Assembly: GCA_052315315.1 (NCBI GenBank)
Contig: JBLSDE010000036.1
Coordinates: forward strand, 1 to 17,363
Source of the DNA: Cuniculiplasma sp052315315
GTDB lineage: Archaea; Thermoplasmatota; Thermoplasmata; Thermoplasmatales; Thermoplasmataceae
Direction: 5' to 3'
DNA length: 17,363 nt
The translations under genes and the position numbers were made by a program. The notes under the pieces were generated by a model, which saw nothing but the letters and a program-made list of their open reading frames with translations, was not told the DNA's origin and searched no databases. Positions 7,070 through 15,250 of the stretch are shown in pieces; position 1 is the stretch's first letter; the number at the start of each line of letters is the position of its first letter.

Positions 7070-8433
7070 TCCCTCTCGTACCCCTCTGATTTCCATTTTC
7101 TGGTAGCATCAATACCCATTTTTGATCCATAATTAAAAAGGGAAGATGCATGATCTAGACTATCTGTATGTGTTCCAGGTATAATAACAACGTCCCGTGA
7201 AGGATCAATTCTAGTTGACATAGCCCATAATACCTGCCTCCTGTCATGAACATCCACATCGGGATCTACAACAACCACAATCTTCGAAAACATTAGCTGG
7301 CCTGTCCCCCATATTGAAAACATAACCTTCTTTGCATGTCCAGGATATCTTTTTCTGATTGATACTACAACCATGTTGTGGAAAACTGCCTCCTCCATTG
7401 TGTTCATATCCACAATCTCTGGAATCTGGAGTGTAATCAGTGGCAAGAACAGTCTTTCAATGGCCTTCCCCATTATTACATCTTCATGCCAGAGTTTTCC
7501 CACAATGGTTGTTGGATAGACGGGCTTCTTCCTCTGAATCATCTTTTTCACGTGAAATACTGGAAACTCTTCAGCCAGTGAATAATATCCCGTGTGGTCT
7601 CCAAAGGGACCTTCCATTCTGGTCTCGGAGGTATCAATATACCCCTCAAGGACAATTTCTGAGTTCATGGGATATTGAAGATCCACTGTCTGACCCTTCA
7701 CAAGATCCATTCTTTTCTTGCTTATTAGCCCCCAAAATGAAAATTCGTCTAAAGGTTCAGGTAATGGTGCAACAGCTGAGAATATCGTCAACGGGTCTGT
7801 TCCCAGTGAAACTGAAACGTCCATAATTTTACCCTTCTCCTTATTTTCCAGAAAATGCCTTGATCCATCCTTGTGTATTTGCCAGTGCATACCCATTGTT
7901 TCTGAATCATACATCTGCATTCTGTACATACCTGCATTCTTTACCCCAGTTACTGGATCCTTTGTTATCACGACCGGTAGTGTAACGAATGGAGCTGCAT
8001 CCTGCGGCCATGTTGTACAAATTGGAAGAGTTTCCAGATCTACCTTATCCAAAACAATATGATCGCCATCCAGTTTGTCGTGTATTTTTGGCCTTAGACC
8101 TCCCAGTTCTCTCAACATTTCGAGACCTCTTCCTATCATGGATTCGTTCTCCTTTGGTGGCCTTATTAGATTTCTAAGGTTTTGACCAACGTTAAATGGA
8201 GTATCACCTAAAATTTCATTCATCTTCTCCTGAGTGGAGAAAATGTTTCCCACGACGGGTATTTCATATCCCTTAGGATTTTTGAATAAAAATGTACGTC
8301 CCCTACCTTCCCTTTCCTCCTCGCTCAATAACCATGTTAATTCAAGGTATGTATCAATCTCATCCTCTACCTCGATAAGATCCCCTTTCTTCTTTCTATC
8401 TTCAATAAATTCTTCAATATCTTCGTAAGCCAT
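6994..8433 (-). CDS. ubiD: UbiD-family decarboxylase (prenylated-FMN dependent)
   Basis: Reversible (de)carboxylase of aromatic or unsaturated acids that uses prenylated FMN made by a UbiX flavin prenyltransferase, which is not in this window. Family landmarks, counted from the TTG at 8448: Asn171 and Arg176 in NAGMYRMQ, probable metal ligands His188 and Glu231, and the acidic pair Glu279 and Asp284 in MEGPFGDHTGYYS. With Arg176 these form the E-R-D catalytic trio. About 479 residues is the normal length. I prefer ATG 8433 (MAYEDIEEFIED), which matches family N-termini. The in-frame TTG at 8448 sits about 26 nt from the TATA element and is a possible leaderless start. First gene of a two-gene unit with ubiA, likely acting on the prenylated aromatic acid that UbiA makes. 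Confidence 0.93.
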   Translation of the reverse strand: MAYEDIEEFIEDRKKKGDLIEVEDEIDTYLELTWLLSEEEREGRGRTFLFKNPKGYEIPVVGNIFSTQEKMNEILGDTPFNVGQNLRNLIRPPKENESMIGRGLEMLRELGGLRPKIHDKLDGDHIVLDKVDLETLPICTTWPQDAAPFVTLPVVITKDPVTGVKNAGMYRMQMYDSETMGMHWQIHKDGSRHFLENKEKGKIMDVSVSLGTDPLTIFSAVAPLPEPLDEFSFWGLISKKRMDLVKGQTVDLQYPMNSEIVLEGYIDTSETRMEGPFGDHTGYYSLAEEFPVFHVKKMIQRKKPVYPTTIVGKLWHEDVIMGKAIERLFLPLITLQIPEIVDMNTMEEAVFHNMVVVSIRKRYPGHAKKVMFSIWGTGQLMFSKIVVVVDPDVDVHDRRQVLWAMSTRIDPSRDVVIIPGTHTDSLDHASSLFNYGSKMGIDATRKWKSEGYEREWPETLQMKKDMDERIQELRKKLKI

Positions 8434-8469
8434 TGTTAGGGAATGCAAAAAAAGGATTAATCATTTTGT

Positions 8470-8482
8470 TAAAATATTTTTA
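8470..8482 (-). promoter_or_regulatory. TATA element of the ubiD-ubiA unit
   Basis: TTAAAAATATTTT on the minus strand, centred about 26 nt before the TTG at 8448. It lies in the 48-63 bp gap behind the thermopsin-like gene, so ubiD-ubiA has its own promoter. Confidence 0.5.
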
Positions 8483-8490
8483 AGAAAAAA
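8481..8490 (-). terminator. T-run terminator of the thermopsin-like gene
   Basis: TTTTTTCTTA on the minus strand a few bases past the stop codon. It abuts and partly overlaps the ubiD promoter, so termination of one unit and start of the next are packed together. Confidence 0.45.
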
Positions 8491-8496
8491 GGAGTT

Positions 8497-11400
8497 TTAT
8501 TTCTTTCTAAATAATTCCATTACGACTGCTCCAAGAACAACACCTGCTATAGCTGCTACTGCAATGGTTATGTATGTTATATCTGAGTAACTTGATTGCA
8601 CTCCAAAGAGAACACTTACCACAGCGTTTCCGTCAGCAAGGAATGATCCAGAGCTGTCAGTGGTCAGATATCCTGTAACATTTCCAACGGTATATGAAAC
8701 TGTTCCATATGGAACTGATACATTCAGATCCTGCTTTGTGCTGTTATAGACAACTCCATTGACCGTTACAGTCCAGTTAGTTCCCTGAGTCAAACCTGTT
8801 TCCTGGAATTCAATGGTATACATCTGCTTTGTGTAACTAACATTTACATTCGTATTTGCATTCACAGATACGGACCCTGAGGATGATGAAAGCGAATATC
8901 CTGCAGGTACGCTTATGTAATATGAGTAGGAACCTGCGTAGAGATCACTGAAAGTTATTGTTGTTCCAGTGCTGGACATTGACATTCCGTTAACTATGAC
9001 AGACCATGTTGTGCCAGATGCCAGTCCTGATTCTGTGAATGTTAAGTTGTACATGTTCACATGGGTAAAAGTAACGGAGTTGGAAACATTACCAAATATG
9101 GGTACAAAACCCATGTAACCAGATGCTGCATATGAGCTGGTACTGTTAACAATCACATAATAATATCCAGGCGCAATATTCGTTAGAGTAATGGATGACT
9201 TGTTCGAACTCATGGTTCCCACTGGAGTTGCGGTTTTCAATGTTATCTGTTGTGGATTATTTACAGAAGTGTCTCTCACACTAATATTCTGGTAATAGTA
9301 GTATGAAAGCGTCCAAATGGTTTTAGGGGGTAACCCAGTCTCGCTGACTGTAAGGTTGGACCTGAATGGCGATAGTGTGAATGGCTTTGTGGAATTAAGT
9401 TTCATTACACCTTCCTGAAGACATCTGAAATTGTCAGAGGAAACTGCATATCCTTTATACGGGGTTGTTGTGTTAAGATAGAATGAATCTGTTGTGAAAG
9501 TGTACATTCCATTAGCATGCCCTAGTTCTACTGTGAGATATCCGACATCAACGTAGTAAGTGTCCTGACCAGTTGTCAAAACGTTTATTGTGAATGCTGA
9601 AGTGATACCTTTCAATACATTAGGATTCGGATCGCTTCCCGTCTGCATCAGTCCATAATTATTATATGGGGATGTGCCGTTGTAATTCCAGTAATAATTA
9701 CCTAAGAATACGTCTGAATATGACACTGAGGTGTCTCCCGTGTACACATTACATTCTGGACTCATTATTGGTGTCTCAGTGAGGAAAATGTTGTCCTTAA
9801 TCAGATAACCTGTTCCAGAAAGCTCCAAACCTATCTGCTGACTGCCTTCCAAGTAGCTTCCCCAGAAGGAGTTTGTGAGATTTACTTTAGCCACTATGGA
9901 CATACTTTTAAACAAGTTCTGATAGAATGTTACATTTGCTGTCTGATAGGGTGCATTGTATACAAAGGCTCCGTAACCAAATACGTTGAAGGTGTTTTCT
10001 GTTACATTTACATTGGTTGAATTCCATATTTCCAGAGACCCTTCGATATAACCTGTCTGCTGGAAAGAATACCACTGAACAAATGTTCCCTCATTGACAG
10101 AAACATTTGTCGAGTTATATATCCACAATGGAAGACCGTTTGTATTAATTAATCCATAAAAGCCTGCTACGATTGATGCAAAGCCTGAATATGAGACAGG
10201 CATGTTGAAATTAACCACTGTTACATTTACATTTGAATTGTAAATGAACACTCCCGGAAATACAGGGAATGCGTAATCGTTCAGCTGGGCGAATGTTGTG
10301 TTTATTTGACTAGAATATGCATCAATTACATAGGGATCGGACCTTGTGCCGGTTCCACTAATAGCCACTGACTTAACTGCATTGTTACCATCCAGGATTA
10401 TGGGAGTATATACACCCATCGAATTGTTTGCCTTCATGTTGATGATCGTTGACGTCGTAACATTCAGATATGAAACATTGCTACCCGAAATATCATAATA
10501 GTTTTCCAGTGCTTCAAATGGATACATCATTGATTTGGGAAGTAAATAATGGAAAGTACCAGCGTGACCTAGGGGTGCCCAGTTCCAGAATCCCTTATTT
10601 GCGGCCTTCGTGTTCTGTGCTATGAACAAAAAGGGTTCGCCACCATTGCTTTTGACCTGACCGTTGTACTGAACAAATGTGTTGTTGGTTTCGTTCCAAA
10701 GACCGTAAACCATTGAAGGGCCAGATGTCAGATATGCTGTCGATCCTGAATAATGTACATCAACTCCAGTTGAAGTCTCTCCTGTTTCTGAACCTATATC
10801 ATAGGCGTTTGGAACGTTTACGAAGTGACCAATGGTGCTATTGAAGTACATAAGGTTCATGGTACCAGATATGTTTTGGACAGTAGCGGTACTACCTCCA
10901 CCTGGACCACCTATCATAATTTCAGAATCATATGGTATGTATCCGGTAGGTGTCATTTCTGTTCCACTCACAAGGTATGTCAATGGAGCGGCATCTGTTG
11001 TGGAATTGAAAACTGCCTCTTCATAAGTTCCGGATTTGGAAATTTGCGGGAGTGAGTAATTGAACCAAAGAGCCTGCCTTCCGTTTACAATTGAAGTGTT
11101 CATGTAAAGATACAGATTCAGTCCGGAACCTGTTATTGTGTAGGTTGGACCCACTATTATAATAGCGTCAGGATAACTGGTTCTCTGCTGACTCGAATAA
11201 TATAGAACATTATTCATTATGGGTGAATTTGGTGCGTTAGGATTTGTAAAATTCCATATGTTCAGAACAAATGTTAACTGATGCGTCCTTGCAGAATAAT
11301 CCACTACATTCTGAGTCCAGAAATTATAGGTGCCATTGCCAAACAGGTTTACATTATTCAGAATTGAGTTAAGCTGAAAAGTAACAGTTTGCGGTGCATC

Positions 11401-11859
11401 ATCTGCCAAGTTTATTGTCTGCAGCTCTGATAAATTAACGTGGGCAGCGACGGATGGAAATGTGTAATTTGCCCCGACGGTCTTGCCACTTTGGTTATAG
11501 AGACCATAAAAACCAATTCCCATTGGTGCTGGAGATTCGGCGTATCCCAAGGTTATGAGTCCATTTCTCACATTTGAAGTGCTCATAAAGTTTGGTAAGA
11601 ATAGATCCTTTATGGGTAGACCATACTGTTTAGCTTCCTTTACGAGATTCGCACCCTCATCTTTTCTATTTAATGTAGGCGCGACAGTGCTCGTATGAGA
11701 AATTTTTGAATTAACTGCTATGTTATGACTTGCCAGAATATTATTTGTGCTAGCGATTTGCCTATTTTGATTGCTATTAGTACCTGGGACAATAAATAAC
11801 ACTCCCATTACCATAATAGCAACTAACATAATTGCTATGATTACCTTTGTTTTATTCAT
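8497..11859 (-). CDS. Thermopsin-family (peptidase A5) membrane-anchored surface protein
   Basis: Predicted secreted acid protease of 1120 residues. A signal peptide (MNKTKVIIAIMLVAIMVMGV) comes first. The thermopsin domain follows from about residue 105 to 400: APMGIGFYGLYNQSG, the TFQLNSILNNV strand and the NFWTQNV segment are typical of the family, which lacks the DTG motif of pepsins. About 540-760 is rich in Asn/Thr/Val and repeated NxTF-type turns (NVTENTFNVF, NVTFYQNLF), suggesting a right-handed beta-helix. Three related Ig-like units follow at about 835-935, 936-1012 and 1013-1086, marked by ETGL/ESGL and W-(T/S)-V. A membrane helix (about 1094-1116) and FRKK end the protein. Many N-x-S/T sites suggest glycosylation. 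So the enzyme is probably held on the outer face of the membrane, degrading protein in acid surroundings. The ATG at 11859 has a TATA element 26 nt upstream. Confidence 0.9.
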   Translation of the reverse strand: MNKTKVIIAIMLVAIMVMGVLFIVPGTNSNQNRQIASTNNILASHNIAVNSKISHTSTVAPTLNRKDEGANLVKEAKQYGLPIKDLFLPNFMSTSNVRNGLITLGYAESPAPMGIGFYGLYNQSGKTVGANYTFPSVAAHVNLSELQTINLADDAPQTVTFQLNSILNNVNLFGNGTYNFWTQNVVDYSARTHQLTFVLNIWNFTNPNAPNSPIMNNVLYYSSQQRTSYPDAIIIVGPTYTITGSGLNLYLYMNTSIVNGRQALWFNYSLPQISKSGTYEEAVFNSTTDAAPLTYLVSGTEMTPTGYIPYDSEIMIGGPGGGSTATVQNISGTMNLMYFNSTIGHFVNVPNAYDIGSETGETSTGVDVHYSGSTAYLTSGPSMVYGLWNETNNTFVQYNGQVKSNGGEPFLFIAQNTKAANKGFWNWAPLGHAGTFHYLLPKSMMYPFEALENYYDISGSNVSYLNVTTSTIINMKANNSMGVYTPIILDGNNAVKSVAISGTGTRSDPYVIDAYSSQINTTFAQLNDYAFPVFPGVFIYNSNVNVTVVNFNMPVSYSGFASIVAGFYGLINTNGLPLWIYNSTNVSVNEGTFVQWYSFQQTGYIEGSLEIWNSTNVNVTENTFNVFGYGAFVYNAPYQTANVTFYQNLFKSMSIVAKVNLTNSFWGSYLEGSQQIGLELSGTGYLIKDNIFLTETPIMSPECNVYTGDTSVSYSDVFLGNYYWNYNGTSPYNNYGLMQTGSDPNPNVLKGITSAFTINVLTTGQDTYYVDVGYLTVELGHANGMYTFTTDSFYLNTTTPYKGYAVSSDNFRCLQEGVMKLNSTKPFTLSPFRSNLTVSETGLPPKTIWTLSYYYYQNISVRDTSVNNPQQITLKTATPVGTMSSNKSSITLTNIAPGYYYVIVNSTSSYAASGYMGFVPIFGNVSNSVTFTHVNMYNLTFTESGLASGTTWSVIVNGMSMSSTGTTITFSDLYAGSYSYYISVPAGYSLSSSSGSVSVNANTNVNVSYTKQMYTIEFQETGLTQGTNWTVTVNGVVYNSTKQDLNVSVPYGTVSYTVGNVTGYLTTDSSGSFLADGNAVVSVLFGVQSSYSDITYITIAVAAIAGVVLGAVVMELFRKK

Positions 11860-11879
11860 TGAGAGGTTATTATGGAAAT

Positions 11880-11890
11880 CTTATAAATAG
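11880..11890 (-). promoter_or_regulatory. TATA element of the thermopsin-like gene
   Basis: CTATTTATAAG on the minus strand, centred 26 nt before the ATG at 11859, implying a leaderless message. The rest of the 236-bp gap to the EamA gene is AT-rich with no other gene visible. Confidence 0.65.
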
Positions 11891-12047
11891 TTTATTATTA
11901 ACAAATTGTCTTATATATGTTTAAAATCCATCCAAATATTTACCTTTTATTTTTATGCGATAATATTTAATTTGATTCTGAAGAGCGCCACTAATTTCTA
12001 TATTTGTAATATGCTAATTTAAAGATTGTTGGGTATTTTATCACATT

Positions 12048-12082
12048 AGTCAAGGAGTGTCTACCTAAATTATGCCTTGACT
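12048..12082 (-). terminator. 8-bp inverted repeat downstream of the EamA gene
   Basis: AGTCAAGG (12048-12055) and CCTTGACT (12075-12082) can form an 8-bp stem with a 19-nt loop, starting 14 nt past the stop codon of the minus-strand transporter gene. No T-run follows, so a terminator role is only a guess; an mRNA 3'-end stabiliser is an alternative. Confidence 0.3.
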
Positions 12083-12095
12083 TTCACTGATGGAC

Positions 12096-12977
12096 TCATA
12101 ACGAAGTTCTGGTCTTCCTGTTACCTCTACTTGAGAATATTATTCCAACGGAAACCAATAAAAATCCGGTAATTTGTAACAAACTGAGTGTTTCATCAAG
12201 AATGAAAAATGCAAAAACTACAGAGAGAGCAGGAACAAGAAATAGAAAAGATGAGATCGTTGACACATTGTAATCTCGATTTAACCTTAAAAATAAGTAA
12301 TAAGCAACTGAAGTCCCGGGTATACCAATAATAATAGCCAAAAGTATGAAAGAAATAGGTGGGTGAACTATTTGACTGGGATTTCCGAGGACTAATGAAA
12401 CCAAAAAAATTGGAATTAATCCGTATGCAAACTGATAGAAGTTTGTACTGACCCTATCCTCTGTTCTGATGAAATGCTTGTAGAATATTGTCCCGATTGA
12501 CCACGAAATTGCTGCAAGCAATTCAAGAACAACTCCATAGTATGATTTAGCCCCAATGGAATCAGAAAAAATAACAATAACTCCCAAAAAACCAAAAATT
12601 ATGCCTGCCACAGTTTCTTTAGTATACTTTTCGTGCAATAGCACAAGGGAAAGAAATGTGGATATCACAGGATAGGTGTATATCATTATGGAGCTTAAGG
12701 ATGATGAGACAGTGCTCTCTCCAATGAACCAAAGCTCCATGAAGATGAAAACGTTGAAAAGCGAAAGTATTATCATCTTTAGGTGAGAAATTAGACTCAT
12801 CTTCAGATTTATTTTCCTATTGAAGATCAGAATTATTCCGATTATTGAAAAGATGACCCTGTAAAGAAGTAAAGTAAATGCATTCTCATAACTGAGCGCT
12901 AACTTCACCAATGTGTAATTTAGAGCCCAGAATGAAGACATGAAAATGAAAAACAATATGTCTTGTTTTTTCTCCAA
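12096..12977 (-). CDS. EamA/DMT-superfamily transporter
   Basis: Membrane carrier of the drug/metabolite transporter superfamily; the substrate is unknown. It has 293 residues in ten predicted helices formed by two tandem EamA units, about 5-135 and 148-285. Each starts with the pattern seen in FWALNYTLVKLAL and ends with a G-(F/V)-(L/G)-G-(V/I)-type helix such as AGIIFGFLGVIVIF. The C-terminal tail is basic (RGNRKTRTSL). The start codon is TTG at 12977: no in-frame ATG gives a full first helix, and a TATA element sits about 21 nt upstream, so the message is probably leaderless. It is divergently transcribed from the DNA polymerase D small-subunit gene with a 73-bp gap that holds both promoters. 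Confidence 0.9.
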   Translation of the reverse strand: MEKKQDILFFIFMSSFWALNYTLVKLALSYENAFTLLLYRVIFSIIGIILIFNRKINLKMSLISHLKMIILSLFNVFIFMELWFIGESTVSSSLSSIMIYTYPVISTFLSLVLLHEKYTKETVAGIIFGFLGVIVIFSDSIGAKSYYGVVLELLAAISWSIGTIFYKHFIRTEDRVSTNFYQFAYGLIPIFLVSLVLGNPSQIVHPPISFILLAIIIGIPGTSVAYYLFLRLNRDYNVSTISSFLFLVPALSVVFAFFILDETLSLLQITGFLLVSVGIIFSSRGNRKTRTSL

Positions 12978-12993
12978 TGCGGACGCATTAAAA

Positions 12994-13002
12994 TTTAATA
13001 TA
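12994..13002 (-). promoter_or_regulatory. TATA element of the EamA gene
   Basis: TATATTAAA on the minus strand, centred about 21 nt before the TTG start at 12977. Confidence 0.45.
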
Positions 13003-13021
13003 CATAGCTTATTGAGACAAC

Positions 13022-13028
13022 CTTATAC
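13022..13028 (+). promoter_or_regulatory. TATA element of the polymerase D small-subunit gene
   Basis: CTTATAC centred 26 nt before the ATG at 13051, supporting a leaderless message. It lies about 20 bp from the divergent EamA TATA element. Confidence 0.5.
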
Positions 13029-13050
13029 GGTGTAATACTATCATTATTCT

Positions 13051-14478
13051 ATGACTGGTACCTTGTTTGATAACAGGGAGAAGATTATTTCATTTTTTCA
13101 GGGAAAGGGAATACTCCTTGATCCCAGGGCACTTGAGATAATGATTGAAAAATCCATGGGATCAATGATTGTAGAGCTGTACAATAAAGAAATCAGTGAT
13201 AAGGGGTACATTGAAGTTAAGGATGTTCTGAAATTGATCTCTACTCCACAAAAAAGAGATACGAGCTTGAAGGAGATAGATTATTCAGAAATAAGGGCAA
13301 ACAGTTCAGTGGATGATTTTAGAAAAGTCTTTGTGAGTAGATATGAGAAATTGAGAAAAATAATCATGACCTCAGGAAAGCTAAGGGAGGTTTCAAGCAT
13401 ATCTGCCGTAAAAAGAATGCCAAAGGGTTATGTGAAAATTGTTGGAATGATCGGGGACATAACAGAAACAAAGAATGGGCATAAAAAATTCAGATTGGAA
13501 GATACTGAAGAATCTATAGATGTAATTATAATGAATAAGAACGACCTGTCAAAAGAGTTACTATTGAATGATGAGGTTATTGGTGTTATCGGAAGTAAAC
13601 CTGAACAGACCAGTGATAGGGGTAAGAGCGAACCGGTTATATTTGCCAACGAAATAATTCGTCCTGACATACCTGAAAGGATAGTCGACTATAACGGAAA
13701 GGAGCCCGAATATGTGGGTTCCATATCAGACATACATGTTGGAAGCAAAACATTTCTGAAGGATTCCTATAGGAGAATGATAAACTGGATAAAAAGTTCG
13801 AACGATGAGAGCAGAAATTTGAAACATTTAATCCTCAGTGGGGACGTGATAGACGGAATAGGCGTATATCCTGGACAAGAGAATGACCTAGAAATAATAA
13901 ACCCATATGAACAGTATGAATATCTAGCTGAATTTGTAAATCAGATTCCAGAGGATATTAAAGTTTACATAATGCCGGGAAACCACGATACGGTCAGACT
14001 TGCTGAACCACAACCAGCATTTAATGGTAAAATCAGAGAAATGTTTTCCTCAAATGTCAATTTTCTACCCAATCCCTACAATCTTGTTCTGAATAGGAAG
14101 AATATTACCATCTACCATGGAATGGCCCTTAATGATCTGATTGAGTTGATTCCTGGAGGTAGTATGGATAGCGTCGGAAGTGCCATTGAATTGATGCTAA
14201 AGAGAAGGTATATGGGATCAGCCTACGGAGGTAGAACTCCAATTGTGCCGTCCAATGAAGATTATCATGTAATGGAAAATGCACCAGATATCTTCATTAC
14301 CGGGCACATCCACGGTCATTATTTGGGAAATTACAAAGGTGTGAGATACGTGAATTCATCAACATGGCAGTCTCAGACGGAATACCAAAAAATGATGAAC
14401 TATTCTCCTGAACCCAGTATATTGACGCTTTTTGATCTGAATTCTATGGGCGTGGTGAAAAAAGACTTCTCGAGATGA
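13051..14478 (+). CDS. polB: DNA polymerase D (PolII) small subunit DP1, 3'-5' exonuclease
   Basis: Small subunit of the euryarchaeal replicative polymerase PolD. It supplies the Mre11-like proofreading 3'-5' exonuclease and partners with the large subunit DP2, which is not in this window. At 475 residues it is a compact family member. An N-terminal helical region (1-110) is followed by an OB-fold (about 120-205) and the calcineurin-like phosphoesterase domain (about 220-475). The metal-site motifs are complete: Asp227 and His229 (SDIHVG), Asp265 (GDVIDG), Asn311 and His312 (GNHD), His356 (YHG), and His419 and His421 (GHIHGH), so nuclease activity is expected. The short stretch between the N-terminal domain and OB-fold lacks the long linker of some DP1 proteins. 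The stop codon at 14476-14478 directly abuts the stop of the convergent next gene. Confidence 0.96.
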   Translation: MTGTLFDNREKIISFFQGKGILLDPRALEIMIEKSMGSMIVELYNKEISDKGYIEVKDVLKLISTPQKRDTSLKEIDYSEIRANSSVDDFRKVFVSRYEKLRKIIMTSGKLREVSSISAVKRMPKGYVKIVGMIGDITETKNGHKKFRLEDTEESIDVIIMNKNDLSKELLLNDEVIGVIGSKPEQTSDRGKSEPVIFANEIIRPDIPERIVDYNGKEPEYVGSISDIHVGSKTFLKDSYRRMINWIKSSNDESRNLKHLILSGDVIDGIGVYPGQENDLEIINPYEQYEYLAEFVNQIPEDIKVYIMPGNHDTVRLAEPQPAFNGKIREMFSSNVNFLPNPYNLVLNRKNITIYHGMALNDLIELIPGGSMDSVGSAIELMLKRRYMGSAYGGRTPIVPSNEDYHVMENAPDIFITGHIHGHYLGNYKGVRYVNSSTWQSQTEYQKMMNYSPEPSILTLFDLNSMGVVKKDFSR

Positions 14479-14820
14479 TTATAGGGTTCTCAATATTATT
14501 TCCTCAATTTCTTTTCGGAAAGATTCGATTAAATCCTTTGTTGCCTCTTCTCTAATGGATTCAGGAGCACTAAGAAAACCTATTTTTGCGGTAATTTTGG
14601 CCATCCTTGCCATTGAATCATATTCCTTGATTTTGGCCTCAAGGTAATTTTCTATAACTGAGGCAAGTTCCCTCTTTAATTCCTTATTTTCGTTAAGTTT
14701 TTTCCTTATATATTCCTTAATCAAATCCTTAACAATTTCCCTTACGGATTCTATATACATCTCTTCCGAAGGCAGACTTCTCATTATCTCTTTTAGAGAT
14801 TTTTCTATATCGTCAGCCAT
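14479..14820 (-). CDS. Small helical (coiled-coil-like) protein of unknown function
   Basis: A protein of 113 residues that I do not recognise. It is rich in Glu, Lys, Ile and Leu and appears almost wholly alpha-helical, with heptad-like spacing around IVKDLIKEYIRKKLNEN and ELASVIENYLEAKIKEY. There is no signal peptide, membrane helix, Cys motif or nucleotide-binding motif. The ATG at 14820 has a TATA element 25 nt upstream, and codon use looks like the neighbours, so I take it as a real gene. It converges on the DP1 gene with no intervening base. The gene order DP1 - small helical protein - eL41 may be worth comparing between relatives, but it does not reveal a function. Confidence 0.7.
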   Translation of the reverse strand: MADDIEKSLKEIMRSLPSEEMYIESVREIVKDLIKEYIRKKLNENKELKRELASVIENYLEAKIKEYDSMARMAKITAKIGFLSAPESIREEATKDLIESFRKEIEEIILRTL

Positions 14821-14840
14821 AGGAGTTTAATCTAAATTGG

Positions 14841-14849
14841 TAAATAAAC
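14841..14849 (-). promoter_or_regulatory. TATA element of the small helical protein gene
   Basis: GTTTATTTA on the minus strand, centred 25 nt before the ATG at 14820. It lies back to back with the eL41 promoter. Confidence 0.5.
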
Positions 14850-14862
14850 ATTCACAAAATAA

Positions 14863-14872
14863 ATATTTATAA
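14863..14872 (+). promoter_or_regulatory. TATA element of the eL41 gene
   Basis: ATATTTATAA; a transcript start near 14893 would give a leader of about 90 nt, unusual here because most neighbours look leaderless. Confidence 0.5.
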
Positions 14873-14892
14873 TAGCTGGAAATATACCGGAT

Positions 14893-14984
14893 ACAGGTTG
14901 CGAGGCTAAAAACCATATTGAATAGCCATGACTCCTAAAAAACATCGATTCACGATCTTTGATGTTCGAATTTGAGGTGAAATA
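14893..14984 (+). promoter_or_regulatory. Structured leader of eL41 mRNA with a possible 15-codon upstream frame
   Basis: Two potential hairpins occur: GGCTA/TAGCC (14904-14927) and AACATC/GATGTT (14941-14966). A short frame with ATG at 14928 and TGA at 14973 would encode MTPKKHRFTIFDVRI and ends at the Shine-Dalgarno site of eL41, GAGGTGA at 14974-14980. Translation of the short frame could influence eL41 initiation. The leader's ends and role are inferred. Confidence 0.35.
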
Positions 14985-15092
14985 TTGAAAAGAAGTTCCC
15001 GAGACTGGAAAAAAAGAGGAAATATGAGATGGAAATGGAGAAAAAAGAGAATCAGAAGACTTAAAAGACAGAGAAAGGCAAGTAAAAGCTGA
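14985..15092 (+). CDS. rpl41e: Large-subunit ribosomal protein eL41
   Basis: Tiny, extremely basic ribosomal peptide. The C-terminal 22 residues (MRWKWRKKRIRRLKRQRK followed by ASKS) match the eL41 family, whose yeast member is a 25-residue peptide starting MRAKWRKKR, a single helix at the ribosomal subunit interface. I place the start at TTG 14985, giving 35 residues. A strong Shine-Dalgarno site, GAGGTGA, lies 4 nt upstream, and the extra N-terminal residues (KRSSRDWKKRGN) are also basic, as in other archaeal members. The internal ATG at 15024 would give the 22-residue form but has no site before it. The gene is short enough that automatic gene finders commonly miss it. It is followed by a T-rich terminator and sits upstream of tRNA-Trp. 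Confidence 0.88.
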   Translation: MKRSSRDWKKRGNMRWKWRKKRIRRLKRQRKASKS

Positions 15093-15096
15093 TCCC

Positions 15097-15112
15097 TTTT
15101 TTGTTTGTTTTG
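15097..15112 (+). terminator. T-rich terminator after eL41
   Basis: TTTTTTGTTTGTTTTG begins 5 nt past the eL41 stop codon, typical of archaeal T-run termination. Confidence 0.55.
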
Positions 15113-15195
15113 TTCCTGTTATCTTTCATTTTATCAATAATTACTTTATTCGTTTTTGATGAATCATAATTTCGTAAAATAGCCACAGGAAATAG

Positions 15196-15204
15196 TTATT
15201 TATA
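15196..15204 (+). promoter_or_regulatory. TATA element upstream of tRNA-Trp
   Basis: TTATTTATA; a transcript start near 15226 would leave a 5' leader of about 25 nt to be removed by RNase P. Confidence 0.4.
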
Positions 15205-15250
15205 GGAAAATACTATTTGCGATAAGTAACCAGAAGTCGTAGATAAACAG

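Noticed and set aside
7378..8428. Several plus-strand open frames opposite ubiD
   Set aside because: They lie wholly antisense to a strongly conserved gene and have no recognisable products.
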